Origin: JARRQJ01 sp037381915
GTDB lineage: Bacteria; Pseudomonadota; Gammaproteobacteria; DRLM01
Direction of reading: 5' to 3'
DNA: 64,000 nt
Assembly (NCBI GenBank): GCA_037381915.1
Contig: JARRQJ010000030.1
Location: forward strand, 1 to 64,000
The position numbers were made by a program, and so were the translations under genes. The notes under the pieces are model-generated. The model saw only the letters and a list, made by a program, of their open reading frames with translations. It searched no databases and was not told where the DNA came from. This document shows positions 45,110 to 54,532 of this stretch, piece by piece (position 1 is the first letter of the stretch; each line of letters begins with the position of its first letter).

Positions 45110-46081
45110 TTACGGAATCGGCACCCTCTCCAAAATTCGCGCGATTGCCTGCGCCGGCCGCACTCCTTCGGCGCGCGCCGCAAAGCTCAGGCCGATGCGA
45201 TGGTTGAGCACGTCAGCGGCGACGTCGAGAATGTCCGCCGGTTCGACGAAGTCGCGTTCGGCGAGATAGGCGCGGGCGCGGGCGCAGCGTGCCACGGCCA
45301 GGGTGGCGCGAGGCGAGGCGCCGCGGGCCAGCCAGGCGGCGAGTTCGTCGTCCCAGCGCTTGGGTTCGCGGGTAGCGCCCACCAGGGTGACGATGTAGCG
45401 CTCCAGCATGGGGTCTATATAAATCTGGTTCACCGCGCGGCGCGCCGTCAGGATGTCCGATGCTGAGAGCGTCGCTGCCATCGGGGCGGTATCGCCGCCG
45501 CGCAGACGCGCGGTGTCGCGGGTGAGGATTTCCAATTCTTCATCGGGACTGGGATAGTCCAGTTCCACCTTCATGATGAAGCGGTCGAGCTGTGCCTCGG
45601 GCAGGGGATAGGTGCCTTCCTGTTCGATGGGGTTTTGGGTGGCCATCACCAAAAAGATTTTCGGGAGCTTGTGGGTCGTGCCCGTCACGGTGACCTGGTG
45701 TTCCTGCATGGCTTCCAGCAGGGCGCTTTGCACCTTGGGCGGGGCCCGGTTGATCTCGTCTGCGAGGATGATCTCGTGGAACAGCGGACCCTCGATGAAG
45801 CGGAAGTGGCCGTCCGCCGGGACGAAGATGTCGGTGCCGGTGATATCTCCGGGGATCATGTCCGGGGTGAACTGGACGCGTTGAAAGCGCAGCGCCATGC
45901 CCTCGGCCAGGGTGCGCACCGCGGTGGTCTTGGCCAGGCCGGGTACGCCTTCCACCAGGAGATGGCCTTCGGCCAGGACGGTGATGAGCAGGCGCTCTAC
46001 CAGTTTTTGCTGGCCGACGATGGTGCGTTGCAGATGGGTCTTGAGGGTAGTGACGGGATGGCGGTTAGCGGTCTCTTGCAT
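45110..46081 (-). CDS. MoxR-family AAA ATPase
   Basis: 323 residues from ATG 46081. Walker A is GVPGLAKT. Walker B and sensor region are IILADEINRAPPKVQSALLEAMQE and LVMATQNPIEQEGTYPLPEA. MoxR ATPases are chaperones that act with VWA proteins; the downstream genes here are DUF58, DUF4381, two VWA proteins and BatD. Starts further upstream would add a non-conserved N-terminus. Confidence 0.94.
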   Translation of the reverse strand: MQETANRHPVTTLKTHLQRTIVGQQKLVERLLITVLAEGHLLVEGVPGLAKTTAVRTLAEGMALRFQRVQFTPDMIPGDITGTDIFVPADGHFRFIEGPLFHEIILADEINRAPPKVQSALLEAMQEHQVTVTGTTHKLPKIFLVMATQNPIEQEGTYPLPEAQLDRFIMKVELDYPSPDEELEILTRDTARLRGGDTAPMAATLSASDILTARRAVNQIYIDPMLERYIVTLVGATREPKRWDDELAAWLARGASPRATLAVARCARARAYLAERDFVEPADILDVAADVLNHRIGLSFAARAEGVRPAQAIARILERVPIP

Positions 46082-46344
46082 CGTAAGTGCTGCTAGCGGA
46101 TAGGATTTGTGGCGGTTATCATAGCGCATTCCGTGGTTTGAAACCCGGTCTTGAGAAAGGGAAATCGCGTAAAGGTCTAATGCGGCGGCAGTACATAGCG
46201 CGGGGGTGTTCGGCATGCTCTTCTCCGCCTATCGGCTACTGTGTCTCCGAGCGCAGTGAATCGATTGGACATGGAAGGTCCGCATGAATTCCCTATTCCT
46301 TCGGGGGAGAGGGCATCTATGGCAAGGCAGTATCAGGAAATCGG

Positions 46345-47160
46345 ATGACTCAGCAACGTACGAGTGGGCTTCATATCGTTATCCCGGTGGCGGTGGTGAT
46401 CGCGGTGGCGGTCATTTTGGTGATGGTGCCCGACCTGCGGCGCGAAAATACCAGTGCCTCGAATCCTGGGGAGATCACCAATTCCATCGGCATGAAATTG
46501 ATGGCGATTCCCGGCGGGAGCTTTCTGATGGGCGGCGATCCCAAGGACGACATCGCCGATGAATTGCCGCCCCACACAGTTAAGGTCGCGCCCTTTTATC
46601 TGGGCAAATATGAGGTTACCCAGGCCCAGTGGCAGGCGGTGATGGGTGAAAACCCCAGCACTTACAAGCATCCGCTGCGGCCGGTGGATCAGGTCACCTG
46701 GCTGGAGGTGCAGGCCTTCATCGATAAATTGAACCGCATGGAAGGAACCTCTTTATACCGTCTTCCCTCCGAGGCGGAATGGGAATACGCCGCCCGCGCC
46801 GGGACCACCACTAAATGGTTTTTCGGGGACGACAAACAATCCCTGGGGCGCTATGCCTGGTTCGGCCAGCATGGCGACGATATCGGCACCCGCCCGGTGG
46901 GCCATGGCGAGCCCAATCCCTGGGGCTTGTACGATATGTACGGCAATGTCTGGGAATGGGTGGCGGATTGTTGGCACGACAATTATCAGAATGCGCCCCA
47001 GGACGGTTCCGTGTGGAGCGGCGGGGATTGCAGCCGGCGCATCGTGCGGGGAGGCGCCTGGAACAGTCCGGCCCTGTACGCCCGTTCGGCGGTACGCGGC
47101 AGTTCGCCCCCGCAGATGAACGACCCCAGCAATGGCTTTCGCCTTGCCCGCAGCCGCTGA
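46345..47160 (+). CDS. Membrane-anchored SUMF1/FGE-like protein
   Basis: 271 residues. One N-terminal membrane helix (IVIPVAVVIAVAVILVMV) is followed by an FGE-sulfatase domain: MAIPGGSFLMGGDPKDD, KYEVTQAQWQAVMG, YRLPSEAEWEYAARAG, YDMYGNVWEWVADCW, RIVRGGAWNS and GFRLARSR. As with the protein at 1477, the catalytic Cys pair after RGGS is missing, so it is probably not a formylglycine synthase. Confidence 0.85.
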   Translation: MTQQRTSGLHIVIPVAVVIAVAVILVMVPDLRRENTSASNPGEITNSIGMKLMAIPGGSFLMGGDPKDDIADELPPHTVKVAPFYLGKYEVTQAQWQAVMGENPSTYKHPLRPVDQVTWLEVQAFIDKLNRMEGTSLYRLPSEAEWEYAARAGTTTKWFFGDDKQSLGRYAWFGQHGDDIGTRPVGHGEPNPWGLYDMYGNVWEWVADCWHDNYQNAPQDGSVWSGGDCSRRIVRGGAWNSPALYARSAVRGSSPPQMNDPSNGFRLARSR

Positions 47161-47342
47161 TGGTGTGCCGGACCTGATTACGGCCAGCCATCCAGACGGG
47201 ATAGAGTCTTATAATCAAGGTGATGGCTGTTCAAACCCGCTTGTCAGGCCTGGTTTGTCGGGAGACGGGGCGCCCTGTGCAACACCCCCTGAATATGGGA
47301 ATAAGGGCAAGGGCGTGAAGACGGGACACGCCCCGGGCAACT

Positions 47343-47351
47343 TGCTATACT
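47343..47351 (+). promoter_or_regulatory. Candidate extended -10 promoter for ccm operon
   Basis: TTGCTATACT contains a TG-n-TATACT extended -10, 37 bp before the ccmA ATG. The -35 is poor, as usual for extended -10 promoters. Confidence 0.35.
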
Positions 47352-47387
47352 CTGCCGCTATTTTGCGCCAAGAAGGCCCACGCGGGG

Positions 47388-48005
47388 ATGATGGAGGTTG
47401 TCGATCTGGTGTGCGCACGGGGTGAGCGCCGCCTGTTCCAGGATTTGAGCTTTACCCAAACGGCGGGCGAACTGCTCTATGTGCACGGCCCCAACGGCAG
47501 CGGAAAAACCACGCTTCTCAGGACCTTATGCGGCTTGGCGCTGCCCGAGGCGGGCGAGATCCGCTGGCAAGGCCGGGATATCCGGGCCTTGGGCGAGGAG
47601 TATCAGCGAGAGATGGCCTATGTGGGGCATCTCAATGGTGTGAAGGATGAATTGACCGCCGTCGAGAATCTGCAGGTGGCGGGGCGGTTGTCGGGATCGG
47701 ATCGCTGTGAAGACCGGGCCATGGGGGCCCTGCAGCGCCTGGAATTGAGTGCCTGTGCCGAATTGCCAGGTAAGGTGCTGTCTCAAGGGCAAAAGCGCAG
47801 GCTGGCGTTGGCGCGCCTGCTGCTGGCGCCGAGGACCTTATGGATAATGGACGAGCCGTTCAATGCCTTGGATGTTAAGGCCGTGGCCATGATTCAGGAA
47901 ATATTAATCGAACATCTCGATAATGGCGGGATGGCGATCCTCACCACCCACCAGGAGGTGGAGATCACGGCCCATCGGGCGCGGCATATCCGTCTCGGTG
48001 CTTAA
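47388..48005 (+). CDS. ccmA: Haem exporter ATP-binding protein CcmA
   Basis: 205 residues. Walker A GPNGSGKTTLL, ABC signature LSQGQKRRLALARLLL, Walker B LWIMDEPFNALD. The ATPase of CcmAB, which releases holo-CcmE from CcmC in System I cytochrome c maturation. First gene of ccmABCDEFGHI. Confidence 0.95.
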   Translation: MMEVVDLVCARGERRLFQDLSFTQTAGELLYVHGPNGSGKTTLLRTLCGLALPEAGEIRWQGRDIRALGEEYQREMAYVGHLNGVKDELTAVENLQVAGRLSGSDRCEDRAMGALQRLELSACAELPGKVLSQGQKRRLALARLLLAPRTLWIMDEPFNALDVKAVAMIQEILIEHLDNGGMAILTTHQEVEITAHRARHIRLGA

Positions 48006-48017
48006 GCGGCGCTGATC

Positions 48018-48686
48018 ATGTGGGCGGCGTTATGGTGGGTGGTAGTACGCGATCTGACCTTGGCGATGCGCCGTCGCGCCGATGTGCTTACCACATTGTT
48101 TTTCTTCGTCATCGTGGTAAGTCTCTTCCCTCTGGGCGTCGGGCCTGAGATGAATACCCTGCGGCTCATGGGCCCGGGGGTGGTGTGGGTGGCGGCCTTA
48201 CTGGCCTCGATGTTGTCTCTGGGGCGTTTGTTCTCCGCTGACTATATCGATGGTTCATTGGAGCAACTGGTGCTGGTGCCGCAGCCCCTGGCGGTGCTGG
48301 TATTGGGTAAGGTCCTGTCTCACTGGCTGGTGAGCGGCGTGCCGCTGGTGCTGATGGCACCGCTGCTGGGGGTCCAATACGGCCTGTCTGCTCAGGCTTT
48401 AGGCGTACTGGTGGTAAGCTTATTGTTGGGCACTCCGGTGTTGAGCCTGATCGGGGCGGTGGGTGCGGCACTGACCCTGGGCCTGCGGGGCGGCGGGGTG
48501 TTGGTGTCGCTGCTGGTGCTGCCGCTCTACATCCCGGTGCTGATCTTCGGCGCGGGGTCGGTGGAAGCGAGCGTGACCGGTTTGGGCGCCGGGGCGCATC
48601 TGTCCCTGTTGGGGGCGATCTTGATCCCGGCCCTGATATTTACGCCGTGGGCCACGGGTTGGGCGTTGAAGATTTCGATGGAATAA
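48018..48686 (+). CDS. ccmB: Haem exporter membrane protein CcmB
   Basis: 222 residues, six membrane helices. The family segment LFSADYIDGSLEQLVLVPQP follows the second helix pair. Membrane partner of CcmA; 12 nt downstream of it. Confidence 0.94.
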   Translation: MWAALWWVVVRDLTLAMRRRADVLTTLFFFVIVVSLFPLGVGPEMNTLRLMGPGVVWVAALLASMLSLGRLFSADYIDGSLEQLVLVPQPLAVLVLGKVLSHWLVSGVPLVLMAPLLGVQYGLSAQALGVLVVSLLLGTPVLSLIGAVGAALTLGLRGGGVLVSLLVLPLYIPVLIFGAGSVEASVTGLGAGAHLSLLGAILIPALIFTPWATGWALKISME

Positions 48687-48703
48687 CGGTTTGGTGCTTG
48701 GAA

Positions 48704-49447
48704 GTGCGGACGATCAATTGGTTTAAATATTCCTCGCCCTCGAGCTTCTACCCGCTGGCGGGGAAAATGATTCCCTATTTTGCGGTGCTGGCGGCGGTGT
48801 TGACCATTGTCGGGCTGTATATGGGATTCTTCGTTGCCCCCACCGATTATAAACAGGGGGAAGGCTACCGCATTATGTTCATCCATGTCCCCGCGGCGTG
48901 GATGTCCATGTTCATCTATCTGGTAATGGCGGTTTATGCGGCATTGGGTTTGGTGTTTAATACCCGCCTGTCTTCATTGATGGCCTCGGCCCTGGCGCCC
49001 ACCGGCGCCTTATTCACCTTTCTGGCCCTGTGGACCGGTTCTTTCTGGGGTAAGCCCATGTGGGGGACCTGGTGGGTGTGGGATGCGCGGCTCACATCGG
49101 AGTTGATCCTGCTGTTTTTATATATTGGTTTCATGTCCCTGAAGGCGGCCATTGACGATCGGCGCCGCGCCGCCCGTGCCAGTGGGCTGCTGGCGATTAT
49201 CGGCGCCATCAATGTCCCCATCATTTATTATTCCGTGCAATGGTGGAACACCCTGCATCAAGGGGCCTCCATCTCCTTTACCAGCGGCACCTCCATGGAG
49301 GCCACCATGCTGGTCACCCTGCTGGTGATGAGTTTCGCATTCTGGATGTACACCATTGCGGTAGTATTGGCGCGCGTGCGTTGCGAGATACTTGAGGCGG
49401 AGGGCGATACCGAATGGGTGGCGGCACAATTGGGTGAAGGACGATGA
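48704..49447 (+). CDS. ccmC: Haem-handling protein CcmC
   Basis: 247 residues from GTG 48704, whose start RTINWFKYSSPSSFYPLAGK matches the usual CcmC start; longer frames run into ccmB. WWD motif: WGTWWVWDARLTSELILLFL. CcmC delivers haem to CcmE on the periplasmic side. The stop overlaps ccmD. Confidence 0.94.
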   Translation: MRTINWFKYSSPSSFYPLAGKMIPYFAVLAAVLTIVGLYMGFFVAPTDYKQGEGYRIMFIHVPAAWMSMFIYLVMAVYAALGLVFNTRLSSLMASALAPTGALFTFLALWTGSFWGKPMWGTWWVWDARLTSELILLFLYIGFMSLKAAIDDRRRAARASGLLAIIGAINVPIIYYSVQWWNTLHQGASISFTSGTSMEATMLVTLLVMSFAFWMYTIAVVLARVRCEILEAEGDTEWVAAQLGEGR

Positions 49448-49638
49448 ATTGGGGCAGTGCCGCCAATTTTTTCGCCATGGGTGGCTACGCCTTTTACGTA
49501 TGGGGTGCCTACGGTGTTACCATTCTATTTTTGTTCTTGGAAATCGCGCTGTTATTGTTGAGAAAACGAACTATTGCCCAGCGTTTGGGTCGTAGGATTC
49601 GGATGCGCATCGAGGTGAAAAATGAAGCCCAGACATAA
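49444..49638 (+). CDS. ccmD: Haem exporter protein CcmD
   Basis: 64 residues. One membrane helix (YGVTILFLFLEIALLLLRKR) preceded by the conserved FAMGGYAFYVWGAYG. CcmD holds CcmC, CcmE and CcmAB together. It overlaps both neighbours. Confidence 0.92.
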   Translation: MNWGSAANFFAMGGYAFYVWGAYGVTILFLFLEIALLLLRKRTIAQRLGRRIRMRIEVKNEAQT

Positions 49639-50098
49639 GCGCTTGACCTTTATCCTGGTGGGCTTGGCCGGCGTGGCAGTGGCCGTGGCCCTGGTGCTGA
49701 ATGCCTTTCGCAGCAATATCGTGTTCGCCTTCAGTCCCTCCGAAGTGGTTGCCGGTAAGGTTCCCGAGGGCCACAGCTTCCGTTTAGGCGGCCTGGTGAA
49801 AAAAGGCAGTCTGGTGCGCGACAAGGACGGCTTGACCGTACACTTCGTGGTCACCGATCTCGCCCAGAACGTGAACGTTACCTATAAGGGCATCCTTCCC
49901 GACTTGTTCAAGGAAGGAACCGGCGCGGTGAGCCTCGGCAAGATGGGGCCGGACGGCGTCTTCCATGCGCAGCAGGTGCTGGCCAAGCACGATGAGAAAT
50001 ACATGCCGCCGGAGGCGGCCGAGGCCCTGAAGGAGGCCAAGAAAGAAAAGGCCCAAGGCATGCCGGTGACAATGAATGAAAAGGGGGGCAGCATATGA
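49622..50098 (+). CDS. ccmE: Haem chaperone CcmE
   Basis: 158 residues. One N-terminal membrane helix, an OB-fold with SEVVAGKVPEGHSFRLGGLV, then AKHDEKYMPPE. His123 is the expected covalent haem attachment site and Tyr127 the partner residue. Start overlaps ccmD; stop overlaps ccmF. Confidence 0.96.
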   Translation: MKPRHKRLTFILVGLAGVAVAVALVLNAFRSNIVFAFSPSEVVAGKVPEGHSFRLGGLVKKGSLVRDKDGLTVHFVVTDLAQNVNVTYKGILPDLFKEGTGAVSLGKMGPDGVFHAQQVLAKHDEKYMPPEAAEALKEAKKEKAQGMPVTMNEKGGSI

Positions 50099-52146
50099 TT
50101 CCGGAGATCGGACACTTCGCGCTCATCGTGGCCCTGTGCGTGGCCTTGGTTGGGGGGACCTTGCCCCTGGTGGGCGCCGCCCGCGGGATTCCGCGCTGGA
50201 TGGCCTTGGCGCGGCCGGTGGCGCAAGGTCAGTTCGTATTCGTCGTCATCTCTTATGCTTGCTTGACCTACGCCTTCATCCATAGCGATTTTTCCGTATT
50301 GTACGTGGCCGAGCATTCCAATTCGGCCTTGCCCTTGATTTACCGTATTGCCGGGGTATGGGGCGGCCATGAGGGCTCGTTGCTGCTGTGGATCCTGATT
50401 CTGAGTATTTGGATGCTGGCGGTGACGGTGTTCAGCCGCCATTTGCCTGAAGAGATGGTGGCGAGGGTGCTGGGGGTGATGGCTCTGGTGTCTGTGGGCT
50501 TCCTGTGTTTCATCTTGTTTACATCCGATCCGTTCCAGCGTCTGTTGCCCGCGCCGCCTAACGGCCAGGATCTCAATCCACTGCTCCAGGACCCCGGGCT
50601 AGCCATGCATCCACCCATGCTCTATATGGGGTACGTGGGATTCTCGGTGGCCTTCGCCTTCGCCATTGCCGCCCTGTTGGGCGGCAAGCTGGATGCCACC
50701 TGGGCGCGCTGGTCGCGGCCGTGGACTACCGTGGCGTGGATGTTTCTCACCTGTGGCATCGCCTTGGGCAGCTGGTGGTCCTATTACGTATTGGGTTGGG
50801 GCGGCTGGTGGTTTTGGGATCCGGTGGAAAACGCCTCGTTCATGCCGTGGCTGGTGGGCACCGCTTTGATCCACTCTTTGGCGGTGACGGAGAAACGCGG
50901 CAGCTTCAAGAGCTGGACGGTGCTGCTGGCGATCTTCGCCTTTTCACTGAGTCTGCTCGGTACTTTCCTGGTGCGCTCCGGGGTATTGACGTCGGTGCAT
51001 TCCTTCGCCAGCGATCCCAAACGCGGATTGTTCATCCTGATCTTCCTGGTGATCGTGGTCGGCAGCTCCCTGATGCTGTATGCGTGGCGCGCCCCCAAGG
51101 TGGGTTTGGGCGGCAGTTTCGCCCTGGTTTCCCGCGAATCCCTGTTGCTCGCCAATAACGTGCTGTTCACCACGGCGGCCGCTACGGTGTTGCTGGGGAC
51201 TCTGGCCCCGCTGTTCGTGGATGCACTGGTGGCAGTGGGGGTATTAGGGCCGACCAATAAGATCTCGGTGGGAGCGCCTTATTTTAATTCGGTGTTTGTG
51301 CCAATCATGTTTTTTGCGATATTTCTCATGGCGGTGGGACCCATAGCCAAATGGAAAAAGGCCGAGGTGCCGGAGCTGGCGAGGCGAGTGCGTTGGGCGG
51401 GTGTTACCTCAATCATTATCGCGGTGATCATGCCGTTCCTGCTGGGCCATTGGTCGTGGCTGGTGAGCCTCGGTATCTTGATGGCCTTCTGGATCATCTT
51501 CGCAGTGGCTCAGGGAATGTGGGATCGCCTGAAGCGTACCCGCAGCGATCGCGGCTGGTGGGGTCGCTTGACGGGCTTGCCCAAAAGCTTTCTCGGTATG
51601 CAGTTGGCTCACTTCGGAGTGGCGGTGTTCATTCTGGGCGTTACTGTGATCGGCGGCTATCAAGTCGGTAAAGACGTCAAGATGAATGTCGGTGATACCG
51701 TGAAGCTCGGTGACTATACCTTCCGGTTCGATGGCGTGATGAGTGTGCCTGGTCCCAACTACCAGGCCTCCCGTGGAATCATCAAGGTGTTCAAAGATGG
51801 CGTGCCGTTGGAGGAACTCCATCCCGAGAAACGCGTCTACGAGGTGCAGCGTCAACCCATGACCAACGCCGCGATCGACAGTGGCTTCTTCCGCCATCTG
51901 TTTGTAGCTTTGGGCGAGCCGGTGGGTAATGGGGCATGGAGTGTGCGCGTCTATTACAAACCTTTGGTTGGTTGGATCTGGCTGGGCTGCGTGTTGATGG
52001 CCTTGGGTGGCTTGTTGGCCATCAGCGATCGTCGGTACCGCACTCTGGCACGCAAGCAGCGGGAGATGCTGAACAAGAGTGCTGACGCCAAAGCACCGGC
52101 GACCAAGCCCACCCCGGTTATGACCCGGGCGGAGGTGAAGTCCTGA
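50095..52146 (+). CDS. ccmF: Haem lyase subunit CcmF
   Basis: 683 residues with about 15 membrane helices. WWD motif: GWGGWWFWDPVENASFMPWL. Conserved YRIAGVWGGHEGSLLLW and NPLLQDPGLAMHPPMLYMGY are also present. It joins haem from CcmE to apocytochromes together with CcmG, H and I. Overlaps ccmE by 4 nt. Confidence 0.97.
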   Translation: MIPEIGHFALIVALCVALVGGTLPLVGAARGIPRWMALARPVAQGQFVFVVISYACLTYAFIHSDFSVLYVAEHSNSALPLIYRIAGVWGGHEGSLLLWILILSIWMLAVTVFSRHLPEEMVARVLGVMALVSVGFLCFILFTSDPFQRLLPAPPNGQDLNPLLQDPGLAMHPPMLYMGYVGFSVAFAFAIAALLGGKLDATWARWSRPWTTVAWMFLTCGIALGSWWSYYVLGWGGWWFWDPVENASFMPWLVGTALIHSLAVTEKRGSFKSWTVLLAIFAFSLSLLGTFLVRSGVLTSVHSFASDPKRGLFILIFLVIVVGSSLMLYAWRAPKVGLGGSFALVSRESLLLANNVLFTTAAATVLLGTLAPLFVDALVAVGVLGPTNKISVGAPYFNSVFVPIMFFAIFLMAVGPIAKWKKAEVPELARRVRWAGVTSIIIAVIMPFLLGHWSWLVSLGILMAFWIIFAVAQGMWDRLKRTRSDRGWWGRLTGLPKSFLGMQLAHFGVAVFILGVTVIGGYQVGKDVKMNVGDTVKLGDYTFRFDGVMSVPGPNYQASRGIIKVFKDGVPLEELHPEKRVYEVQRQPMTNAAIDSGFFRHLFVALGEPVGNGAWSVRVYYKPLVGWIWLGCVLMALGGLLAISDRRYRTLARKQREMLNKSADAKAPATKPTPVMTRAEVKS

Positions 52147-52739
52147 TGATGCGTTTCTTGATACCGCTGGCGATCTTCGTGGTGCTGGTGGGGTTTTTGT
52201 GGCAGGGCCTGGCTTTGGATCCCAGCGAGGTGCCGTCGCCGTTGATTGGCAAAGCGGCCCCTGAGTTTACGCTGCCGCAACTGAAGAACGAGCAAACCAA
52301 GTTCTCCTCGCAGGATATGCGCGGCAAGGTGTGGCTGCTCAACGTCTGGGCGTCATGGTGTGAATCCTGCCGCCAGGAGCATTCCACGCTTGTCGCCTTT
52401 TCGCGTCAAAACATCGTGCCGGTGATCGGGCTTAATTACGAGGAATTACGCGGAGATTCCGGAATCGACAAAACGGAGGTCGAAAAGCTTTCGCCGGCAG
52501 AGGAACTCAAATACGCACGCCAGCGTGCTCAGAAATGGATTAGTAATCGAGGCAATCCTTACCAGCGGGTTGTGATGGATCTCGATGGCAACGTTGGCAT
52601 CGACTATGGCGTGTACGGTGTGCCTGAGACCTATGTCATCGATCAGAAGGGCGTCATCCGTTACAAATACATCGGCCCGATCACCAACGAAGCCCTGCAA
52701 AGCGATATTTTGCCCCTCATCAGGAAGTTGAAAGGATGA
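52146..52739 (+). CDS. ccmG: Thiol:disulfide interchange protein CcmG/DsbE
   Basis: 197 residues. Membrane anchor, thioredoxin fold, redox motif WASWCESCRQEH, and VYGVPETYVID. It reduces the apocytochrome CxxCH thiols. Compared with E. coli it has an insertion of about 20 residues after NYEELRGDS, reading DKTEVEKLSPAEELKYARQR. Two ATG codons in tandem make the first codon uncertain. Confidence 0.94.
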   Translation: MMRFLIPLAIFVVLVGFLWQGLALDPSEVPSPLIGKAAPEFTLPQLKNEQTKFSSQDMRGKVWLLNVWASWCESCRQEHSTLVAFSRQNIVPVIGLNYEELRGDSGIDKTEVEKLSPAEELKYARQRAQKWISNRGNPYQRVVMDLDGNVGIDYGVYGVPETYVIDQKGVIRYKYIGPITNEALQSDILPLIRKLKG

Positions 52740-53212
52740 AGTCACTCATTGCCGTGTTGTTGCTCGTTTTAGCCTGGTCGGTAAGCGCCTATGCCGGGGA
52801 GGCTCAGCCGGTTATGGGTAACCAGGCCCTCCAGGACCGGGTCATGAAGCTGGCCGGAGAGCTGCGCTGCCTGGTATGCCAGGGCGAGTCCCTAGCGGAC
52901 TCGGGTTCGGATTTCGCCCAGGACATGCGGGTGAAGATCCGCGGCATGGTACAGGACGGCAAGACCGACCAGCAGATCAAGGATTATCTGGTGGCGCGCT
53001 ACGGCGATTTTATTCTTTATCGTCCGCCGTTTTCGGGGATCACCGCTTATATATGGGTGGCACCGTTTGTCGTGGCGGTGGTGGGCGCCGCTTTGTTGAT
53101 CTTCAACATCAAGCGTCGGCGTCAGCGCATGCAGGTGGCCCCGCTTTCCGAAGAAGAGCAGGCGCGGGTCAATAACCTGTTGAAAGAGGATACAGGGGAT
53201 AGCAAGGCATGA
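52736..53212 (+). CDS. ccmH: Apocytochrome thiol-handling protein CcmH
   Basis: 158 residues. Signal peptide, then the catalytic LRCLVCQGESLADS motif (two redox Cys), RYGDFILYRPPF, and a C-terminal membrane helix. Overlaps ccmG by 4 nt. CcmI is a separate gene here, unlike the E. coli CcmH fusion. Confidence 0.95.
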   Translation: MKSLIAVLLLVLAWSVSAYAGEAQPVMGNQALQDRVMKLAGELRCLVCQGESLADSGSDFAQDMRVKIRGMVQDGKTDQQIKDYLVARYGDFILYRPPFSGITAYIWVAPFVVAVVGAALLIFNIKRRRQRMQVAPLSEEEQARVNNLLKEDTGDSKA

Positions 53213-54462
53213 TCGTGTTTTCCGTGGTCGCGGCAATATTAGTTGCTGCGGCATTGTTGTTCATCGTCCCTCCCCTGTGGCGCCGCCGCGATCAGCACAG
53301 CGTACAGCGCGACCGCTCCAATTTGGAGATTTATAAGGATCAGTTGCAGGAGCTGGAGGCCGATCTGGCCAACGGCATTCTCAGCCAGGAGCAGTTCGAA
53401 CAGGGCCGGGTGGAGCTGGAACGACGCCTGTTGGAGGATGTTAATCCCGAGACCAGCCAGCAGGTGGTGCAGGACGACCGCGGCGAAGGACGGGGTGCCG
53501 CCATTGCCGTGATATTGCTGGTGCCCTTGCTGGCGGTATTCCTCTATCTGCTCGAAGGCAACCCGGCGGCCTTGTCGCCGGGTAAGATCACGGTCGCCGA
53601 CCAGGCGGGCAAGGGCCCCGCCCATGCGGTTACCATGGAGCAGATCCAGGCCATGGTACAGCGCCTGGCAACGCGTCTGCAGAGCAACCCCAACGATGCG
53701 AACGGTTGGCGGATGCTGGGTCGCTCCTATGTGGCGCTGGGTCGTTATCAGGACGCGATCTCCGCCTTGAACAAAGCCGTTGCCATGATCCCCAACGATC
53801 CGGACTTGTTGGCCGATTACGCCGATGCATTGGCCATGACCAATGGCCAGACCCTGGAAGGTAAGCCCATGGAGATGGTGAGGCGCGCCTTGAAGCTGGA
53901 TCCCAACCATCAGAAGAGTCTGTGGCTGGCCGGGACGGAGGCCTATAACAAGGGTGACTACAACGGCGCCGTTTCCTACTGGAATCGCTTGCTGAGCCAG
54001 ATTAGCCCCGGAACCAAAGAGTACCAGCAGGTCACCAGCATCATCGCCGAGGCGCAAGGCCTGGCCAGCGGCAAGACACCGCCGCCGACCGCCCAAGCCG
54101 CGGCGGCGACCGCTTCTACCGCCAAGGTGGCGGGGGTGGTCAGCCTGAGTCCGAGCCTGGCGGGCAAGGTGGCGCCCGGCGACACGGTGTACATCTTCGC
54201 CAAGGCCGCGCAAGGCCCGCCCATGCCCCTGGCCGCCTTCCGCGCCCGGGCCAAGGATCTGCCCATCAAATTCAATCTGGACGATTCCATGGCCCCGACA
54301 CCCATGGCGCACCTGTCGGATTTTTCGCAGGTGGTCGTGGGCGCCCGGATCTCCAAGTCCGGCAATCCCATGCCGCAGAGCGGCGACTTGCAGGGTTTGA
54401 CCAAGGTGGTGCAAGTGGGCAGTTCGGGCATACAGGTCAAGATCGATTCCGTGGTGCCCTGA
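53209..54462 (+). CDS. ccmI: Cytochrome c maturation TPR protein CcmI
   Basis: 417 residues. Two N-terminal helices flank a cytoplasmic loop (YKDQLQELEADLANGILSQEQ). A periplasmic TPR domain follows (GWRMLGRSYVALGRYQDAISALNKA) with a C-terminal beta-rich domain (GVVSLSPSLAGKVAPGDTVYIFA). It binds apocytochrome C-termini. Last ccm gene; overlaps ccmH by 4 nt. Confidence 0.93.
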   Translation: MIVFSVVAAILVAAALLFIVPPLWRRRDQHSVQRDRSNLEIYKDQLQELEADLANGILSQEQFEQGRVELERRLLEDVNPETSQQVVQDDRGEGRGAAIAVILLVPLLAVFLYLLEGNPAALSPGKITVADQAGKGPAHAVTMEQIQAMVQRLATRLQSNPNDANGWRMLGRSYVALGRYQDAISALNKAVAMIPNDPDLLADYADALAMTNGQTLEGKPMEMVRRALKLDPNHQKSLWLAGTEAYNKGDYNGAVSYWNRLLSQISPGTKEYQQVTSIIAEAQGLASGKTPPPTAQAAAATASTAKVAGVVSLSPSLAGKVAPGDTVYIFAKAAQGPPMPLAAFRARAKDLPIKFNLDDSMAPTPMAHLSDFSQVVVGARISKSGNPMPQSGDLQGLTKVVQVGSSGIQVKIDSVVP

Positions 54463-54532
54463 GCGGCGCCACGGTCGGCGTTTAGCCTGACGCCGATGGT
54501 GGTTCGATCCCGACGGCGTTAAGGAGGGCACT

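Noticed and set aside
54476..54495. Hairpin CGGCGT/ACGCCG after ccmI as a terminator
   Set aside because: No T-run follows; it may be chance in a GC-rich spacer.
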